A stretch of DNA of 64,000 nt from Xanthobacteraceae bacterium (GCA_031291475.1 JARLIY010000132.1:1-64000), one strand, 5' to 3'; shown: positions 53,552-63,830, numbered from the stretch's first letter. Notes: generated by a model from the letters alone, not told the origin. Numbers and translations are program-made.

Positions 53552-56500
53552 ATGGACGTGCCAAGCGTACCCCCCGAGGAAAATGCCGCCAGCCAAACAC
53601 TCCTCGGTCAAGCCGCGTCGTTGCTCGCCGGCCGCTGGCGCGATCTGTCGCCGGATTTCCTGACCGAACTCTACGGAAACACCGCGCCCGAAGACATCGA
53701 ACATTACCGTCCGGAGGAGCTTGCCGCGATCGGCGAGCAAGCGTGGTCGTTCCTCCTTGAGCGCGAACCCGGAGCGCCCAAGATCGGCTTCGCGCCCGCG
53801 CGGCTGACACCCAGCGTATCGGTGCTCGACATCCTCAACGACGATATGCCTTTCCTCGTCGATTCGGTGCTCGCCGAATTGAGCGAACGCGGCCTCGACA
53901 TCCGGCTCGTGGTCCACCCGGTCTTCACCATCGAACGCGACGTGGCCGGACGGATGACCGCGTTCAAAGGAACGCGCAAGGGCGAAGGTCACCGCGAAAG
54001 CTTCATTCACGTTCACGTCGCCGGCATGGACGCCGCCGAAGATCGGGCGGCGGTCGTCCGCGCGCTTGAAGAGGTGCTCGCCGACGTGCGCGTCTGCGTC
54101 CAGGACTGGCGGGCAATGCTGGCGCGCGCCAGTGAGGTCGCGGCGGAATTGAAGGCCAACCCGCCGCCTTTGCCGGCCGAAGAGATCGCCGAAGCGATCC
54201 ATTTTCTGCAGTGGATCATGGCGGATAATTTCACTTTGCTCGGCGCCCGCGACTACGCATTCACCGACGACGAGCATTTCCTCCAACCGAGGTTCGAAAC
54301 CGGGCTCGGCCTGTTGCGCTCGCGCGAAATGCGGCTCCTGCGCCGCGGCGACCAGCTTGTCACCATCACTCCCGAAATCGCCGAGTTCTTGAAAGAGCCG
54401 AAGCTCCTGATCATGACCAAAGCGGCGGTGCGTTCCCGCGTGCACCGGCGCGTGCATCTGGATTACATCGGGGTCAAACGCTTCGATCGCGACGGCAAGT
54501 TGGTCGGCGTGTGCGTGTTCTGCGGATTGCTCACCTCGACGGCCTATACGCGGTCGGTGCGCGCCATTCCCACCCTGCGGCGCAAGGTCGATCATATCAT
54601 CAGCCGCGCCGGGTTCGATCCGTTGAGCCATTCCGGCAAAGCGCTGGTCAACGTGCTGGAGCACTATCCGCGCGACGAATTGTTCCAGATCGACGAAGAA
54701 ACGCTCTTTCAGTTCGCGCTCGTCATCCTTCAACTCGACGAACGCCCGCGCGTGCGCGTCCTGCCGCGCCGCGACCGCTTCGACCGCTTCGTGTCGGTTC
54801 TCGTCTACGTTCCGCGCGACCGCTACGACAGCCAGATCAGACTGCGGATCGGCGATTATCTCGCCACCGCGTTTAAGGGCCGCATGCGCGCCTTCTATCC
54901 GTTCTTCCCGGAAGGGCCGCTGGTGCGGGTCCATTTCATCATCGGCCGCTACGAAGGCGAAACGCCCGTCGTCGACCGCGCCGTTCTCGAGCGTGGGGTC
55001 GAAGCCATCGTGCGCAGCTGGACCGACGCGCTCGAGGAGACGCTCGCAGCCGCTCATGCATCGGCGAAAGGTCGCGTGCTGGCGGCGCGCTATCGCGACG
55101 CGTTCCCGGTCGATTATCGCGAGGTCTATCCGCCGGAGACGGCCGTCGCCGATATTCAAACGGTCGAGACGCTGACCGCCGAGCATCCGCTCGGCGTCGA
55201 CTTTTACCGCGATGCCGGCTCGGCGCCGACGAGCGCCGGCCTCAAGGTGTTCAGCCACAGCCGCCCGATTCCGCTCTCCGAGCGGGTGCCGGTCTTGGAG
55301 AATATGGGCTTTCGCGTCGTCGACGAGCGCACCTACCACATCGATCCGCAAGACGCGACCGACGTCTGGTTTCACGACATGACGCTCGAAAGCGCGCTCG
55401 GCCAGCCGTTCGAACTGGCCGCGCTCAAGAACAAGCTCGACGCGTGCTTCCTCGCAGTGATGGGCGACCGCGCCGAGAACGACGGCTATAACGGGCTCGT
55501 GCTGGCAACCGGCCTGGTGTGGCGCGACGTCGCGCTGATCCGCACGCTCTCGCGCTTTTTGCGGCAAGTGCGGGTGGCGTACTCGCAGGACTATATGTGG
55601 ACGACTTTGCACAAGCATGCCGGCATCGCGGCGCAGATTGTCACCCTGTTCCATACGCGGTTCGACCCGCATCTCGGCGTGCCGCCGGATGAACGCGTCG
55701 CGCGCGAGAATTTTATCGCCTCGGCAATCGAAACCGCGTTGCAGACGGTCGACAGCCTCGACGAGGACCGCATCCTTCGCCGCTTCGTCAATGCGGTGGC
55801 GGCCGCGATCCGCACGAACGTTTATCAGTTCGACGGCGCCGGTCAGCCGAAAGAGCTGATCGCCGTCAAGTTCGCCAGCCGCAAACTCGACGATATGCCG
55901 CTGCCGCGGCCGCTGTACGAGATTTTCGTCTATTCGCCGCGCGTTGAGGGCGTGCATCTGCGGTTCGGCAAAGTGGCGCGCGGCGGCATCCGCTGGTCGG
56001 ACCGGCCGCAGGATTTCCGCACCGAAATCCTCGGCTTGGTCAAGGCGCAGAACGTGAAGAATGCGGTGATCGTGCCGGTCGGCGCCAAGGGCGGCTTCGT
56101 GCCCAAGCGCCTGCCGCGCAGCGGCCCGCGCGAGGCCATCCAGGCCGAGGGAACCGCTACCTACAAGCTCTTCATCTCGACGCTGCTCGACATCACCGAC
56201 AATATCGGCACCGGCACGACCGGCGTCGTGCCGCCGCCTTACGTCGAACGCCACGACGGCGACGATCCTTATCTCGTCGTTGCCGCCGACAAGGGCACGG
56301 CGACATTCTCCGATATCGCCAACGAGATCGCCATCGCGCATAACTTCTGGCTTGGCGACGCCTTCGCCTCCGGCGGCTCGGCGGGCTACGACCACAAGAA
56401 AATGGGCATCACCGCCCGCGGCGCCTGGGAATCGGTGAAGCGCCATTTCCGCGAAATGGACGTCGATCTCGGCAGCACGCCGTTCACGACGATCGGCGTC

Positions 56501-58366
56501 GGCGACATGTCAGGCGACGTGTTCGGCAACGGCATGCTGCGCGAGACGACGACCAAACTCGTTGCCGCCTTCGACCATCGTGATATCTTCATCGATCCCG
56601 ATCCCGATCCGGAGCGGACTTTCGCCGAGCGCAAAAGACTGTTCGATTTGCCGCGCTCGAGCTGGCAGGATTTCGACAAATCGGTCCTGTCCAAGGGCGG
56701 CGGGGTATTTTCACGCGCCGCCAAGGAGATCAAGCTTTCCGCCGAGGCACAAAAGCTGCTCGGCGTCGGCGAGCGGCTCACCCCGGCCGAGCTGATCCGC
56801 GCCATCCTCAAGGCGCCGGCCGATTTGCTCTTCTTCGGCGGTATCGGCACCTATATCCGCGCGGCGGACGAAGGCGACGAGGCCGCCGGCGACCGCGCCA
56901 ACGATCCCGTTCGCGTCACCGGCAAGGATTTGCGCTGCAAGGTGATCGGCGAAGGCGCCAATCTCGGCATGACCCAGCGAGGCCGCATCGAGGCGGCGTT
57001 GCACGGCGTGCGGCTCAATACCGACGCTATCGACAATTCCGCCGGCGTGAACACCTCCGACATGGAGGTGAATATCAAGATCGCGGCGGGCATTCCGGTG
57101 CGCGACGGACGCCTGACCATGGACGCCCGCAACGTGCTGCTGGCGGAGATGACCGACGACATCGCCGCTCTGGTGCTGCGCAACAATTACCTGCAACCGC
57201 TGGCGCTATCGCTTTCCCAGCGGCGCGGCATGGAGGATTTCGGCTTCCTGCAGCGACTGATCCAGACGCTGGAGACGCGCGGCCTGCTCGACCGCGCGGT
57301 AGAGTTCCTCGCCGACGACATGCAACTTGCCGAGCGCCGCCGCCGCCTGCAGCCGTTCTCGCGGCCGGAACTGTCGGTGCTGCTCGCTTACGCCAAGCTC
57401 ACGCTCTATGAAGACCTGCTGGAGTCCGCGGTGCCGGACGATCCGTATCTCGGCCGCGAGCTCGGCCGCTATTTCCCCAAGGCGATCGCCGAACGATTCC
57501 CCGACGCGCTCGAACATCACCGGCTGCGCCGCGAGATTATCGCCACCCAGCTCGGCAACTCGATGATCAACCGCGGCGGCCCCTCGCTCATCGTGCGGAT
57601 CGCCGATCAGACCGGGGCCCCGCCGTCAGCCATCGCCTCGGCCTTCGCCGCCGTGCGCGACAGTTACGGCATGAGCGCGCTCAACAGCGCGATCGACGGC
57701 CTCGACAACCGGATCGCGGGCAAGGTGCAGCTCGATCTCTACGCGGCGGTGCAGGACCTGCTGCTCAACCGCATCGTCTGGTTCCTGCGTAATGTCGATC
57801 TCTCCAAGGGACTGGCGAACGTGATCGAGCATTATCACGAGGGCATCGCCGCGGTCGCTGACGCCCTCGGCGGCGCGCTGTCGGAGCGCGCATTAAGCGC
57901 GCGCGCGGCGCGCCTGAAGGAATTAACCGCCGCAGGGGTGCCCGAGAGCCTGGCGGGCCAGATCGCTAATCTTGCGCCGCTGACCGCGGCTCCCGACATC
58001 GTCACGGTTGCCGATCGCACCGGCAAAGCCGTCGGCGAAGTCGCGGCCACATATTTTGCGACCGGCGCGTTTTTCCACCTCGACCAAATCGCCAGCGCTG
58101 CCGGCAACATCCCGATATCGGATTATTTCGACCGGCTGGCGCTCGATCGCGTGCGCGATTCCATCGGCGATGCCGAACGCCGATTGACCGCCGCGATGGT
58201 CGGTAACGGTGCAGCGGGGGCCGACGCCGTCGGGGCCTGGGTGGCGCCGCGCAAAAGCGAGGTTGAGCGCATCCGCGGGGCGATCCACGAAATCGCCAAT
58301 TCCGGCCTCACCTTGTCGAAGCTTGCGGTCGCGGCGAGCCTGCTTGGCGATCTGGTGAAGCAATAG
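53552..58366 (+). CDS. NAD-specific glutamate dehydrogenase (large type)
   Basis: 1604 aa; GKVARGGIRWSDRPQDFRTEILGLVKAQNVKNAVIVPVGAKGGFVPKRLP; VGDMSGDVFGNGML. Confidence 0.95.
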   Translation: MDVPSVPPEENAASQTLLGQAASLLAGRWRDLSPDFLTELYGNTAPEDIEHYRPEELAAIGEQAWSFLLEREPGAPKIGFAPARLTPSVSVLDILNDDMPFLVDSVLAELSERGLDIRLVVHPVFTIERDVAGRMTAFKGTRKGEGHRESFIHVHVAGMDAAEDRAAVVRALEEVLADVRVCVQDWRAMLARASEVAAELKANPPPLPAEEIAEAIHFLQWIMADNFTLLGARDYAFTDDEHFLQPRFETGLGLLRSREMRLLRRGDQLVTITPEIAEFLKEPKLLIMTKAAVRSRVHRRVHLDYIGVKRFDRDGKLVGVCVFCGLLTSTAYTRSVRAIPTLRRKVDHIISRAGFDPLSHSGKALVNVLEHYPRDELFQIDEETLFQFALVILQLDERPRVRVLPRRDRFDRFVSVLVYVPRDRYDSQIRLRIGDYLATAFKGRMRAFYPFFPEGPLVRVHFIIGRYEGETPVVDRAVLERGVEAIVRSWTDALEETLAAAHASAKGRVLAARYRDAFPVDYREVYPPETAVADIQTVETLTAEHPLGVDFYRDAGSAPTSAGLKVFSHSRPIPLSERVPVLENMGFRVVDERTYHIDPQDATDVWFHDMTLESALGQPFELAALKNKLDACFLAVMGDRAENDGYNGLVLATGLVWRDVALIRTLSRFLRQVRVAYSQDYMWTTLHKHAGIAAQIVTLFHTRFDPHLGVPPDERVARENFIASAIETALQTVDSLDEDRILRRFVNAVAAAIRTNVYQFDGAGQPKELIAVKFASRKLDDMPLPRPLYEIFVYSPRVEGVHLRFGKVARGGIRWSDRPQDFRTEILGLVKAQNVKNAVIVPVGAKGGFVPKRLPRSGPREAIQAEGTATYKLFISTLLDITDNIGTGTTGVVPPPYVERHDGDDPYLVVAADKGTATFSDIANEIAIAHNFWLGDAFASGGSAGYDHKKMGITARGAWESVKRHFREMDVDLGSTPFTTIGVGDMSGDVFGNGMLRETTTKLVAAFDHRDIFIDPDPDPERTFAERKRLFDLPRSSWQDFDKSVLSKGGGVFSRAAKEIKLSAEAQKLLGVGERLTPAELIRAILKAPADLLFFGGIGTYIRAADEGDEAAGDRANDPVRVTGKDLRCKVIGEGANLGMTQRGRIEAALHGVRLNTDAIDNSAGVNTSDMEVNIKIAAGIPVRDGRLTMDARNVLLAEMTDDIAALVLRNNYLQPLALSLSQRRGMEDFGFLQRLIQTLETRGLLDRAVEFLADDMQLAERRRRLQPFSRPELSVLLAYAKLTLYEDLLESAVPDDPYLGRELGRYFPKAIAERFPDALEHHRLRREIIATQLGNSMINRGGPSLIVRIADQTGAPPSAIASAFAAVRDSYGMSALNSAIDGLDNRIAGKVQLDLYAAVQDLLLNRIVWFLRNVDLSKGLANVIEHYHEGIAAVADALGGALSERALSARAARLKELTAAGVPESLAGQIANLAPLTAAPDIVTVADRTGKAVGEVAATYFATGAFFHLDQIASAAGNIPISDYFDRLALDRVRDSIGDAERRLTAAMVGNGAAGADAVGAWVAPRKSEVERIRGAIHEIANSGLTLSKLAVAASLLGDLVKQ

Positions 58367-58385
58367 CCAAAGATAGCGGCCCGCC

Positions 58386-58422
58386 ACAAAAAAGAACCCC
58401 AAGCAGAGTACGCGCTTGGGGT
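58386..58422 (-). terminator. Intrinsic terminator on the minus strand
   Basis: Minus strand ACCCCAAGC-GCGTACTCT-GCTTGGGGT followed by TCTTTTTTG. Confidence 0.6.
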
Positions 58423-58530
58423 CCGTAAGTCGTTGCCTCAACTTAGGCTTATTTGAACCGAGCGGCAGGGGTGTCGGGGGGGATTGGGAGCCGCTCGGCC
58501 CGCCTTATGCGCAAGAAATATGTGCACCGC
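58386..58530 (-). ncRNA. Candidate small RNA: C-rich-loop hairpin plus terminal terminator
   Basis: Minus-strand stem CCGAGCGGC/GCCGCTCGG (58458-58466 with 58490-58498) enclosing UCCCAAUCCCCCCCGACACCCCU; no minus-strand protein gene to use the terminator. Confidence 0.35.
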
Positions 58531-58845
58531 TTGCCAATGCAATGCGGATCACGCGTTAGTGTCTCCCGCTGCGGCAAAACGCCCGTTTTCAGAAGGCAAC
58601 GCTTGCAGCCGAAATCACAGGGCGGAAAATACGATGCCCGGCTGCAATGCAGTGCAGCAAACGGCCGTTACATGGCTGTCACGATCACGGGCTGTGAGCG
58701 TCAAGCAAGCTTCGTAAATGAACACTTTCATCTAACCTGAGGTTTTGCCTCAGCTTTTACGGCGGAAGCTGAAGCGCGTTTGCTGGGCCCACCGTCCTCG
58801 CGCTACCATAATCACATTCGCCGCGGATTGCGGCGAGGTGAGGCC

Positions 58846-59685
58846 ATGACCGCCGTCGCCACGTTTCAGCCGTTGTATACGCTCGCCGGCTTTTCCATCG
58901 GCGTGCTGGTGGGCATGACCGGCGTCGGCGGCGGCTCCTTGATGACGCCGCTCCTGATCTTGTTGTTCGGCATTCATCCGGCAGTCGCGGTCGGCACCGA
59001 CCTTCTGTACGCCGCCGCGACCAAGACCGCCGGCAGCTTCGTGCACGGCTTCAATCGCACGATCGATTGGCGGGTGGTGCGGCGGCTGGCGGCCGGCAGC
59101 GTGCCGATGACGATCGTCACGATCATCGCGCTCAGTCATCTCGATATCAATGGCCCGGTGTCGCAGCAGCTGATCGGCGCGGTGCTGGCCTTCGCGTTGT
59201 TCCTGACCGCGGCGACGCTGGTGTTTCGCAAGGCCATGGTCGCGCGATACGCCGCAAATATCGGCGCTCTTCCGGAAAACCGTATCGCGCTGCTCACCGT
59301 CGCCGTCGGCGGCGCGCTCGGCGTTTTGGTTTCGATTTCATCCGTGGGCGCCGGCGCCATCGGCGTCACCGCTCTGGTTCTGCTCTATCCGAAGCTGCCG
59401 ACGGCGCGCATTGTCGGTTCGGACATCGCGCATGCCGTTCCGTTGACGCTGGTCGCCGGCGTCGGGCATTGGTTTTTAGGCTCTGTCGACTGGCCGATCT
59501 TCGCGGCTTTGATCGTGGGATCGGTGCCGGGAATTCTGATCGGCAGCTATGCCGCCATCCGCGTCCCGGAAACCGCGCTCCGCGTCGTGCTGGCCGTGAC
59601 GCTTGTCGCGGTAGCGATGAAGCTGACGTTCGGGCTATTGCCGCCGACGGCGAACGTGGTGGCGGTGCAAGCCGCCCCACATTAA
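58846..59685 (+). CDS. Sulfite exporter TauE/SafE family protein
   Basis: GVLVGMTGVGGGSLMTPLLILLFGIHPAVAVGTDLLYAAATKT. Confidence 0.92.
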   Translation: MTAVATFQPLYTLAGFSIGVLVGMTGVGGGSLMTPLLILLFGIHPAVAVGTDLLYAAATKTAGSFVHGFNRTIDWRVVRRLAAGSVPMTIVTIIALSHLDINGPVSQQLIGAVLAFALFLTAATLVFRKAMVARYAANIGALPENRIALLTVAVGGALGVLVSISSVGAGAIGVTALVLLYPKLPTARIVGSDIAHAVPLTLVAGVGHWFLGSVDWPIFAALIVGSVPGILIGSYAAIRVPETALRVVLAVTLVAVAMKLTFGLLPPTANVVAVQAAPH

Positions 59686-60471
59686 TCACGCGCCGTAGCG
59701 ATGCAAATCGCTGCCGTGAACGCCGAGCCATACCTTGGCTCGCTCATGATCCGGGCAGAGGCGTTGGACCAGCCGCCAGAATCTGGCGGAGTGGTTCATC
59801 TCGACGAGGTGCGCGACCTCGTGCGCCGCAAGATAATCGAGCACGAAACCCGGCGCGAGGATGAGCCGCCAGGAAAACGACAGCACGCCGGTCGTCGAAC
59901 AGGACCCCCAACGGCTTGCCTGATCGCGCACGGCAACCCGCCTGACGCCAACACCAAGAACGGCGGCAAAGCGATGGCTGGCCGCTTCGAGCTCGCGCCT
60001 GGCTTCGCGCCGCAGGAAATCGCCGATGCGCCGGTCGATGTGCGGAGCTTCGCCGGCGACACAGAGAAGCTGCGCGCCGCCGCTGTCTGCCTCGGTCCAG
60101 ACCGTGCCGCGCGCGCTGTGGCGATGCGCGATCCGGTGCGGCAACCCCCACAGCGGCACGACGATACCGTGCGCGAAAGGCACCGCCTCCGGCAGCCGAT
60201 GCAGCCGCGCCGCGATCCAGCCGCCGTGCTTCTGCGCGAAGTCGCGCGCCTCTTTCAGAGTGCCGCGCGGGGGTATGGTGAGAATGACGTCGCGGGTCGC
60301 CGCTTGAATGCGCAAGGTATAACGCCGCGCCTGACGATGCCGCCGCAGCCGCACGAGATAGACCGATTTGTCGAACACGATCTCGATCGCCTGAGGCTCA
60401 CTCGAGCGACGGTAGAGCAGCGCACGGAGCGGCATGGCCGACGTTTCCGAACCCAACCCGATTCGCATCAT
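59686..60471 (-). CDS. YgjP-like (M48-type) metallopeptidase domain protein
   Basis: RWGSCSTTGVLSFSWRLILAPGFVLDYLAAHEVAHLVEMNHSARFWRLVQRLCPDHERAKVWL. Confidence 0.9.
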   Translation of the reverse strand: MMRIGLGSETSAMPLRALLYRRSSEPQAIEIVFDKSVYLVRLRRHRQARRYTLRIQAATRDVILTIPPRGTLKEARDFAQKHGGWIAARLHRLPEAVPFAHGIVVPLWGLPHRIAHRHSARGTVWTEADSGGAQLLCVAGEAPHIDRRIGDFLRREARRELEAASHRFAAVLGVGVRRVAVRDQASRWGSCSTTGVLSFSWRLILAPGFVLDYLAAHEVAHLVEMNHSARFWRLVQRLCPDHERAKVWLGVHGSDLHRYGA

Positions 60472-60514
60472 GCCAGATTCGCCGGCCGGGCGGCAGTGGA
60501 GCGGCGGACGGGGA

Positions 60515-61981
60515 TCAGGCCGGCTGCCGGCGGGCCGGGGCGGCGCCTGCCGCCGCCGTCGCGCGCTCGCCGCGAGGAGCCGCGCCGTTGCTTCCTTTGC
60601 GCACGGCGACGCCGCTGCGGCGTCCCGTGCTTTGACTCATCGTCAGAACGAAATCGGCGATGCGGGGAGCGATCTCGGCGAGGAAGCGCGAGCCGTTGAA
60701 CACGCCGTAATGTCCGACGCCCGGCTGTAGCCAGTGCGCCTGCCGATCCGCCGGAATGTTGACGCACAACTGGTGCGCCGCTTCGGTTTGGCCGACGCCC
60801 GAGATGTCGTCATGTTCGCCTTCGACGGTGAGCAAGGCGACGCGCCTGATCCGGCTCAGATCGACCGGCCGGTCGCGATGCTTCATCTCGCCTTTCGGCA
60901 TCGCGTGACGCACGAACACGGTGTCGACCGTTTGCAGATAGTATTCGGCGGCGAGATCCATCACCGCCAGATATTCGTCGTAGAATTCCTTGTGCTTGTG
61001 CGCGGAGTCGCCGTCGCCGCGCACCAGGTGCAGGAACAAATCCCGGTGTGCCTCGAGGTGCCGATCGAGATTCATGGTGACGAAGCCGTTGAGCTGCAGG
61101 AAGCCCGGATAGACGTCGCGCATGAAGCCGGGATTGGGAAACGGCACTTTGGAGACGACGTTACGGCGGAACCAATCGATGCCGCGCCGCTCGGCGAGCT
61201 TGTTGACGCTCGTCGGATTGACCCTGGTGTCGATCGGTCCGCCCATCAATGTCATCGATACCGGCACGTAGGGGTCGTCGTCCGCCTCCATGCGGGCGAC
61301 CGCGGCCATGACCGGCACCGCCGGCTGACACACCGCCAGCACGTGCATGTCGCCGCCCAGCGCATGCAGGATCGAGATCACGTAATCGATGTAATCGTCG
61401 AGATCGAAGCTCCCCTCGGAGACGGGGACGGTGCGCGCATCGCGCCATTCGGTGATGTAGACGTCGTGGTTGGGGAGAAAGGCCTCGACCGTTCCGCGCA
61501 GCAATGTCGCGTAATGGCCCGACAACGGAGCAACGATCAAGAGCCGCGGCTGCGGGCGGCGCGGAACGTGCTCGAAGATGCGCTCGAAATGAAGGACGCG
61601 GCAGAACGACCGTTCCCAGACGGTGGCGATCTGCACCGGCACGCGCTCGCCGCCGACAAGCGCCGAGGAGATTCGCCAATCCGGCTTGTCATAGCGGCGC
61701 GTCGAGCGTTCGAACACTTCGGCGGCGGCGGCGATCGATTTTCCGAAGGTCGTGAAGTAGAGCGGATTGAGCGGGTTCTTGAAGAATAATCGCGTGGCGT
61801 CGGCCCAGGCGCGGGCCGGATTGAGCGCGGCGTGGCTCATCTCGTAAAGCCAATAAACCGGCGTCGTCGCCAGTACGCCCGTGCCGCCCGGCACGGCTGG
61901 CGCGCCGCCGAATTCGCCGATAGCCATCGATGTTCCTTGCCCGGCCTGCTGCGAGGCAGCAATTTTAGGGCGATATGTCAT
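60515..61981 (-). CDS. phaZ: Intracellular polyhydroxyalkanoate depolymerase
   Basis: LLIVAPLSGHYATLLRGTVEAFLPNHDVYITEWRDARTVP; HVLAVCQPAVPVMAAVA; PGVGHYGVFNGSRF. Confidence 0.92.
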   Translation of the reverse strand: MTYRPKIAASQQAGQGTSMAIGEFGGAPAVPGGTGVLATTPVYWLYEMSHAALNPARAWADATRLFFKNPLNPLYFTTFGKSIAAAAEVFERSTRRYDKPDWRISSALVGGERVPVQIATVWERSFCRVLHFERIFEHVPRRPQPRLLIVAPLSGHYATLLRGTVEAFLPNHDVYITEWRDARTVPVSEGSFDLDDYIDYVISILHALGGDMHVLAVCQPAVPVMAAVARMEADDDPYVPVSMTLMGGPIDTRVNPTSVNKLAERRGIDWFRRNVVSKVPFPNPGFMRDVYPGFLQLNGFVTMNLDRHLEAHRDLFLHLVRGDGDSAHKHKEFYDEYLAVMDLAAEYYLQTVDTVFVRHAMPKGEMKHRDRPVDLSRIRRVALLTVEGEHDDISGVGQTEAAHQLCVNIPADRQAHWLQPGVGHYGVFNGSRFLAEIAPRIADFVLTMSQSTGRRSGVAVRKGSNGAAPRGERATAAAGAAPARRQPA

Positions 61982-62021
61982 GGCAACTTCATAAAGGCAA
62001 TTTTTTCCGCATTTGTTCCCC

Positions 62022-62121
62022 AGACCGTGATCCAATCAATTTGAATCGGATCATGGTCTAGATTCTTCGTTGGAGCATGATCTTTTCGGAAAACCGGTAT
62101 CCACTTTTCCGGATCATGCTC
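62022..62121. repeat. Two adjacent palindromic intergenic repeats
   Basis: AGACCGTGATCC...GGATCATGGTCT (62022-62059) and GAGCATGATCTTTTCGGAAAACCGGTATCCACTTTTCCGGATCATGCTC (62073-62121). Confidence 0.85.
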
Positions 62122-62166
62122 TAGGAAAGTCAACACTTTCCCGCCCATTCCGGCGGTCCATTGCGG

Positions 62167-62988
62167 CTATTCGCCGGTCTGCATCAGCGAGCCCTGGCGG
62201 CGGGCGCTCTGCAGCAGCTTGAGGAAGCCGAACACACCGCCGGTGAAGAAGACGGCGTTGAGCGCCAACGCATAGAGCATCAGATCGGGACGGAAGGCGT
62301 GCTCGATCAGCAACGCGCGCATCCCCTCGAAGACGTAAGTTGGGGGCAGCGCCCATGCCGCCGGCTGCAACCATACCGGCAACGTCGTGACCGGGTAGTA
62401 GACGCAGGTCAGCGGCATGAACAGGAACATGATCGACCAGGCGAAGTTCTCGGCGCCAAGCCCGTTGCGCAGCACCAGGCCGGATACGAAAATCCCCACC
62501 GCCCAGCTCGTCAGCATCAGGTTGATGAAGAACGCAACCAGCGCCAGGCCGAGGCCGTAGAGGTTGAAGCCGAAGAAAATGATGGCGAGCACGGTCACCG
62601 GGACGGCGCCGATCAACAACCGCACGATGCTCATCACCATGAGCGCGGTGACGAACTCGAACGGCCGCAACGGGCTCATCATCAGATTGCCGATGTTGCG
62701 CGACCACATCTCCTCAAGAAACGAGATCGAGAAGCCAAGCTGGCCGCGGAACAGAATGTCCCACAGCAGCACCGCTCCGATAAAGGTGCCGGCGGCGCGG
62801 GCAAAAAGACCGGCATTCTGCATGACGTAAAGCTGCAGGAATCCCCAGGTGATCATCTGCACCGTCGGCCAATAGATGAGTTCAACCAGCCGCGGCCAGG
62901 ATGAGCGCAAGAGATACCAGTAACGCAGCATCATCGCCGCGACGCGACGCGGCGAAAATGTCGCCGTGCTCAGGGGGCGTGCGTTCAC
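62167..62988 (-). CDS. ABC-2 type transporter permease
   Basis: Multiple TM segments; EEMWSRNIGNLMMSPLRPFEFV; GTG start overlapping upstream ATPase stop. Confidence 0.88.
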   Translation of the reverse strand: MNARPLSTATFSPRRVAAMMLRYWYLLRSSWPRLVELIYWPTVQMITWGFLQLYVMQNAGLFARAAGTFIGAVLLWDILFRGQLGFSISFLEEMWSRNIGNLMMSPLRPFEFVTALMVMSIVRLLIGAVPVTVLAIIFFGFNLYGLGLALVAFFINLMLTSWAVGIFVSGLVLRNGLGAENFAWSIMFLFMPLTCVYYPVTTLPVWLQPAAWALPPTYVFEGMRALLIEHAFRPDLMLYALALNAVFFTGGVFGFLKLLQSARRQGSLMQTGE

Positions 62989-63740
62989 AGCGCGGCCTCG
63001 CGCTCTTCGTCGCGGCGGCGCGCGACGTCGAGGAACACTTCTTCCAGCGTGCGGCGGCCGTAGCGGGCCAGAAGCCGCGCCGGCGTATCGTCATCCTCGA
63101 TGCGTCCCTGTTTCATGATGATAACGCGCTCGCACATGCGCTCCACCTCGGCCATGTTGTGCGAGGCAAGAAGCACGGTAGCGTGATGATCTCGGCAGTA
63201 ACGTTGCAGCCGCGCCCGCACCCAATCGGCGGTGTCGGGATCGAGCGAGGCGGTGGGTTCGTCGAGCAGCAGCAATTCAGGCGAGTTGATCAGCGACTTG
63301 GCGAGCGAGACGCGGGTCTTTTGCCCGGCCGAAAGCTTTCCGGTCGGCCGATCGAGCAGGTCGGTCAGATCGAGCGCCGCGCCCAGCTGTTCGATCCGGC
63401 CGGCGAGGTCGGGCACGCCATAGAGCATGCCGAACACGGTCAGATTCTGCCGGATGGTCAGCCGCATCGGCATTTCGACATAGGGGCTCTCGAAATTCAT
63501 CCGATGCAGCACACGGTAGCGCTCGCGCGGCATCTCCGCCCCGAGCACGGTCACGCGGCCCGCGGTCGGGGTGATCAGGCCCATGATTATGGCGATGGTT
63601 GTGGTCTTGCCGGCGCCGTTGCCGCCGAGCAGCCCGGTGACGGAGCCCCGCTCGATCGAAAACGAAACGCCGTCGACGGCCGGCAGCTTCTTGTAGATTT
63701 TGACGAGGCGCTCGACTTTTATGGCGGATGAGGCAGACAT
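62985..63740 (-). CDS. ABC transporter ATP-binding protein
   Basis: LLGGNGAGKTTTIAIIMGLITPTAG; LSAGQKTRVSLAKSLINSPELLLLDEPTASLDP. Confidence 0.93.
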   Translation of the reverse strand: MSASSAIKVERLVKIYKKLPAVDGVSFSIERGSVTGLLGGNGAGKTTTIAIIMGLITPTAGRVTVLGAEMPRERYRVLHRMNFESPYVEMPMRLTIRQNLTVFGMLYGVPDLAGRIEQLGAALDLTDLLDRPTGKLSAGQKTRVSLAKSLINSPELLLLDEPTASLDPDTADWVRARLQRYCRDHHATVLLASHNMAEVERMCERVIIMKQGRIEDDDTPARLLARYGRRTLEEVFLDVARRRDEEREAAL

Positions 63741-63830
63741 GACCCGCAGATGTGGCGTTTGCCGCCGATGAAGGCAAGGGAAGGAAGGCGCGGCCGACCA
63801 ACGGCCCCGCCGCAAGGACGGTGATTGATC

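Noticed and set aside
53387-56446. 1019-aa ORF on the minus strand antisense to the glutamate dehydrogenase gene
   Set aside because: Composition is His/Arg/Asp-rich with no recognisable motif. The sense frame is a clear GDH; long antisense ORFs are common in high-GC DNA.
58453-58740. 95-aa plus-strand ORF between GDH and TauE
   Set aside because: No family resemblance and unusual composition; the region is better explained as non-coding.
58737-58753. CTGAGG-TTTTG-CCTCAG-CTTTT hairpin as a plus-strand terminator
   Set aside because: Only 6 bp of stem and a short T-run; too weak to call without transcript data.
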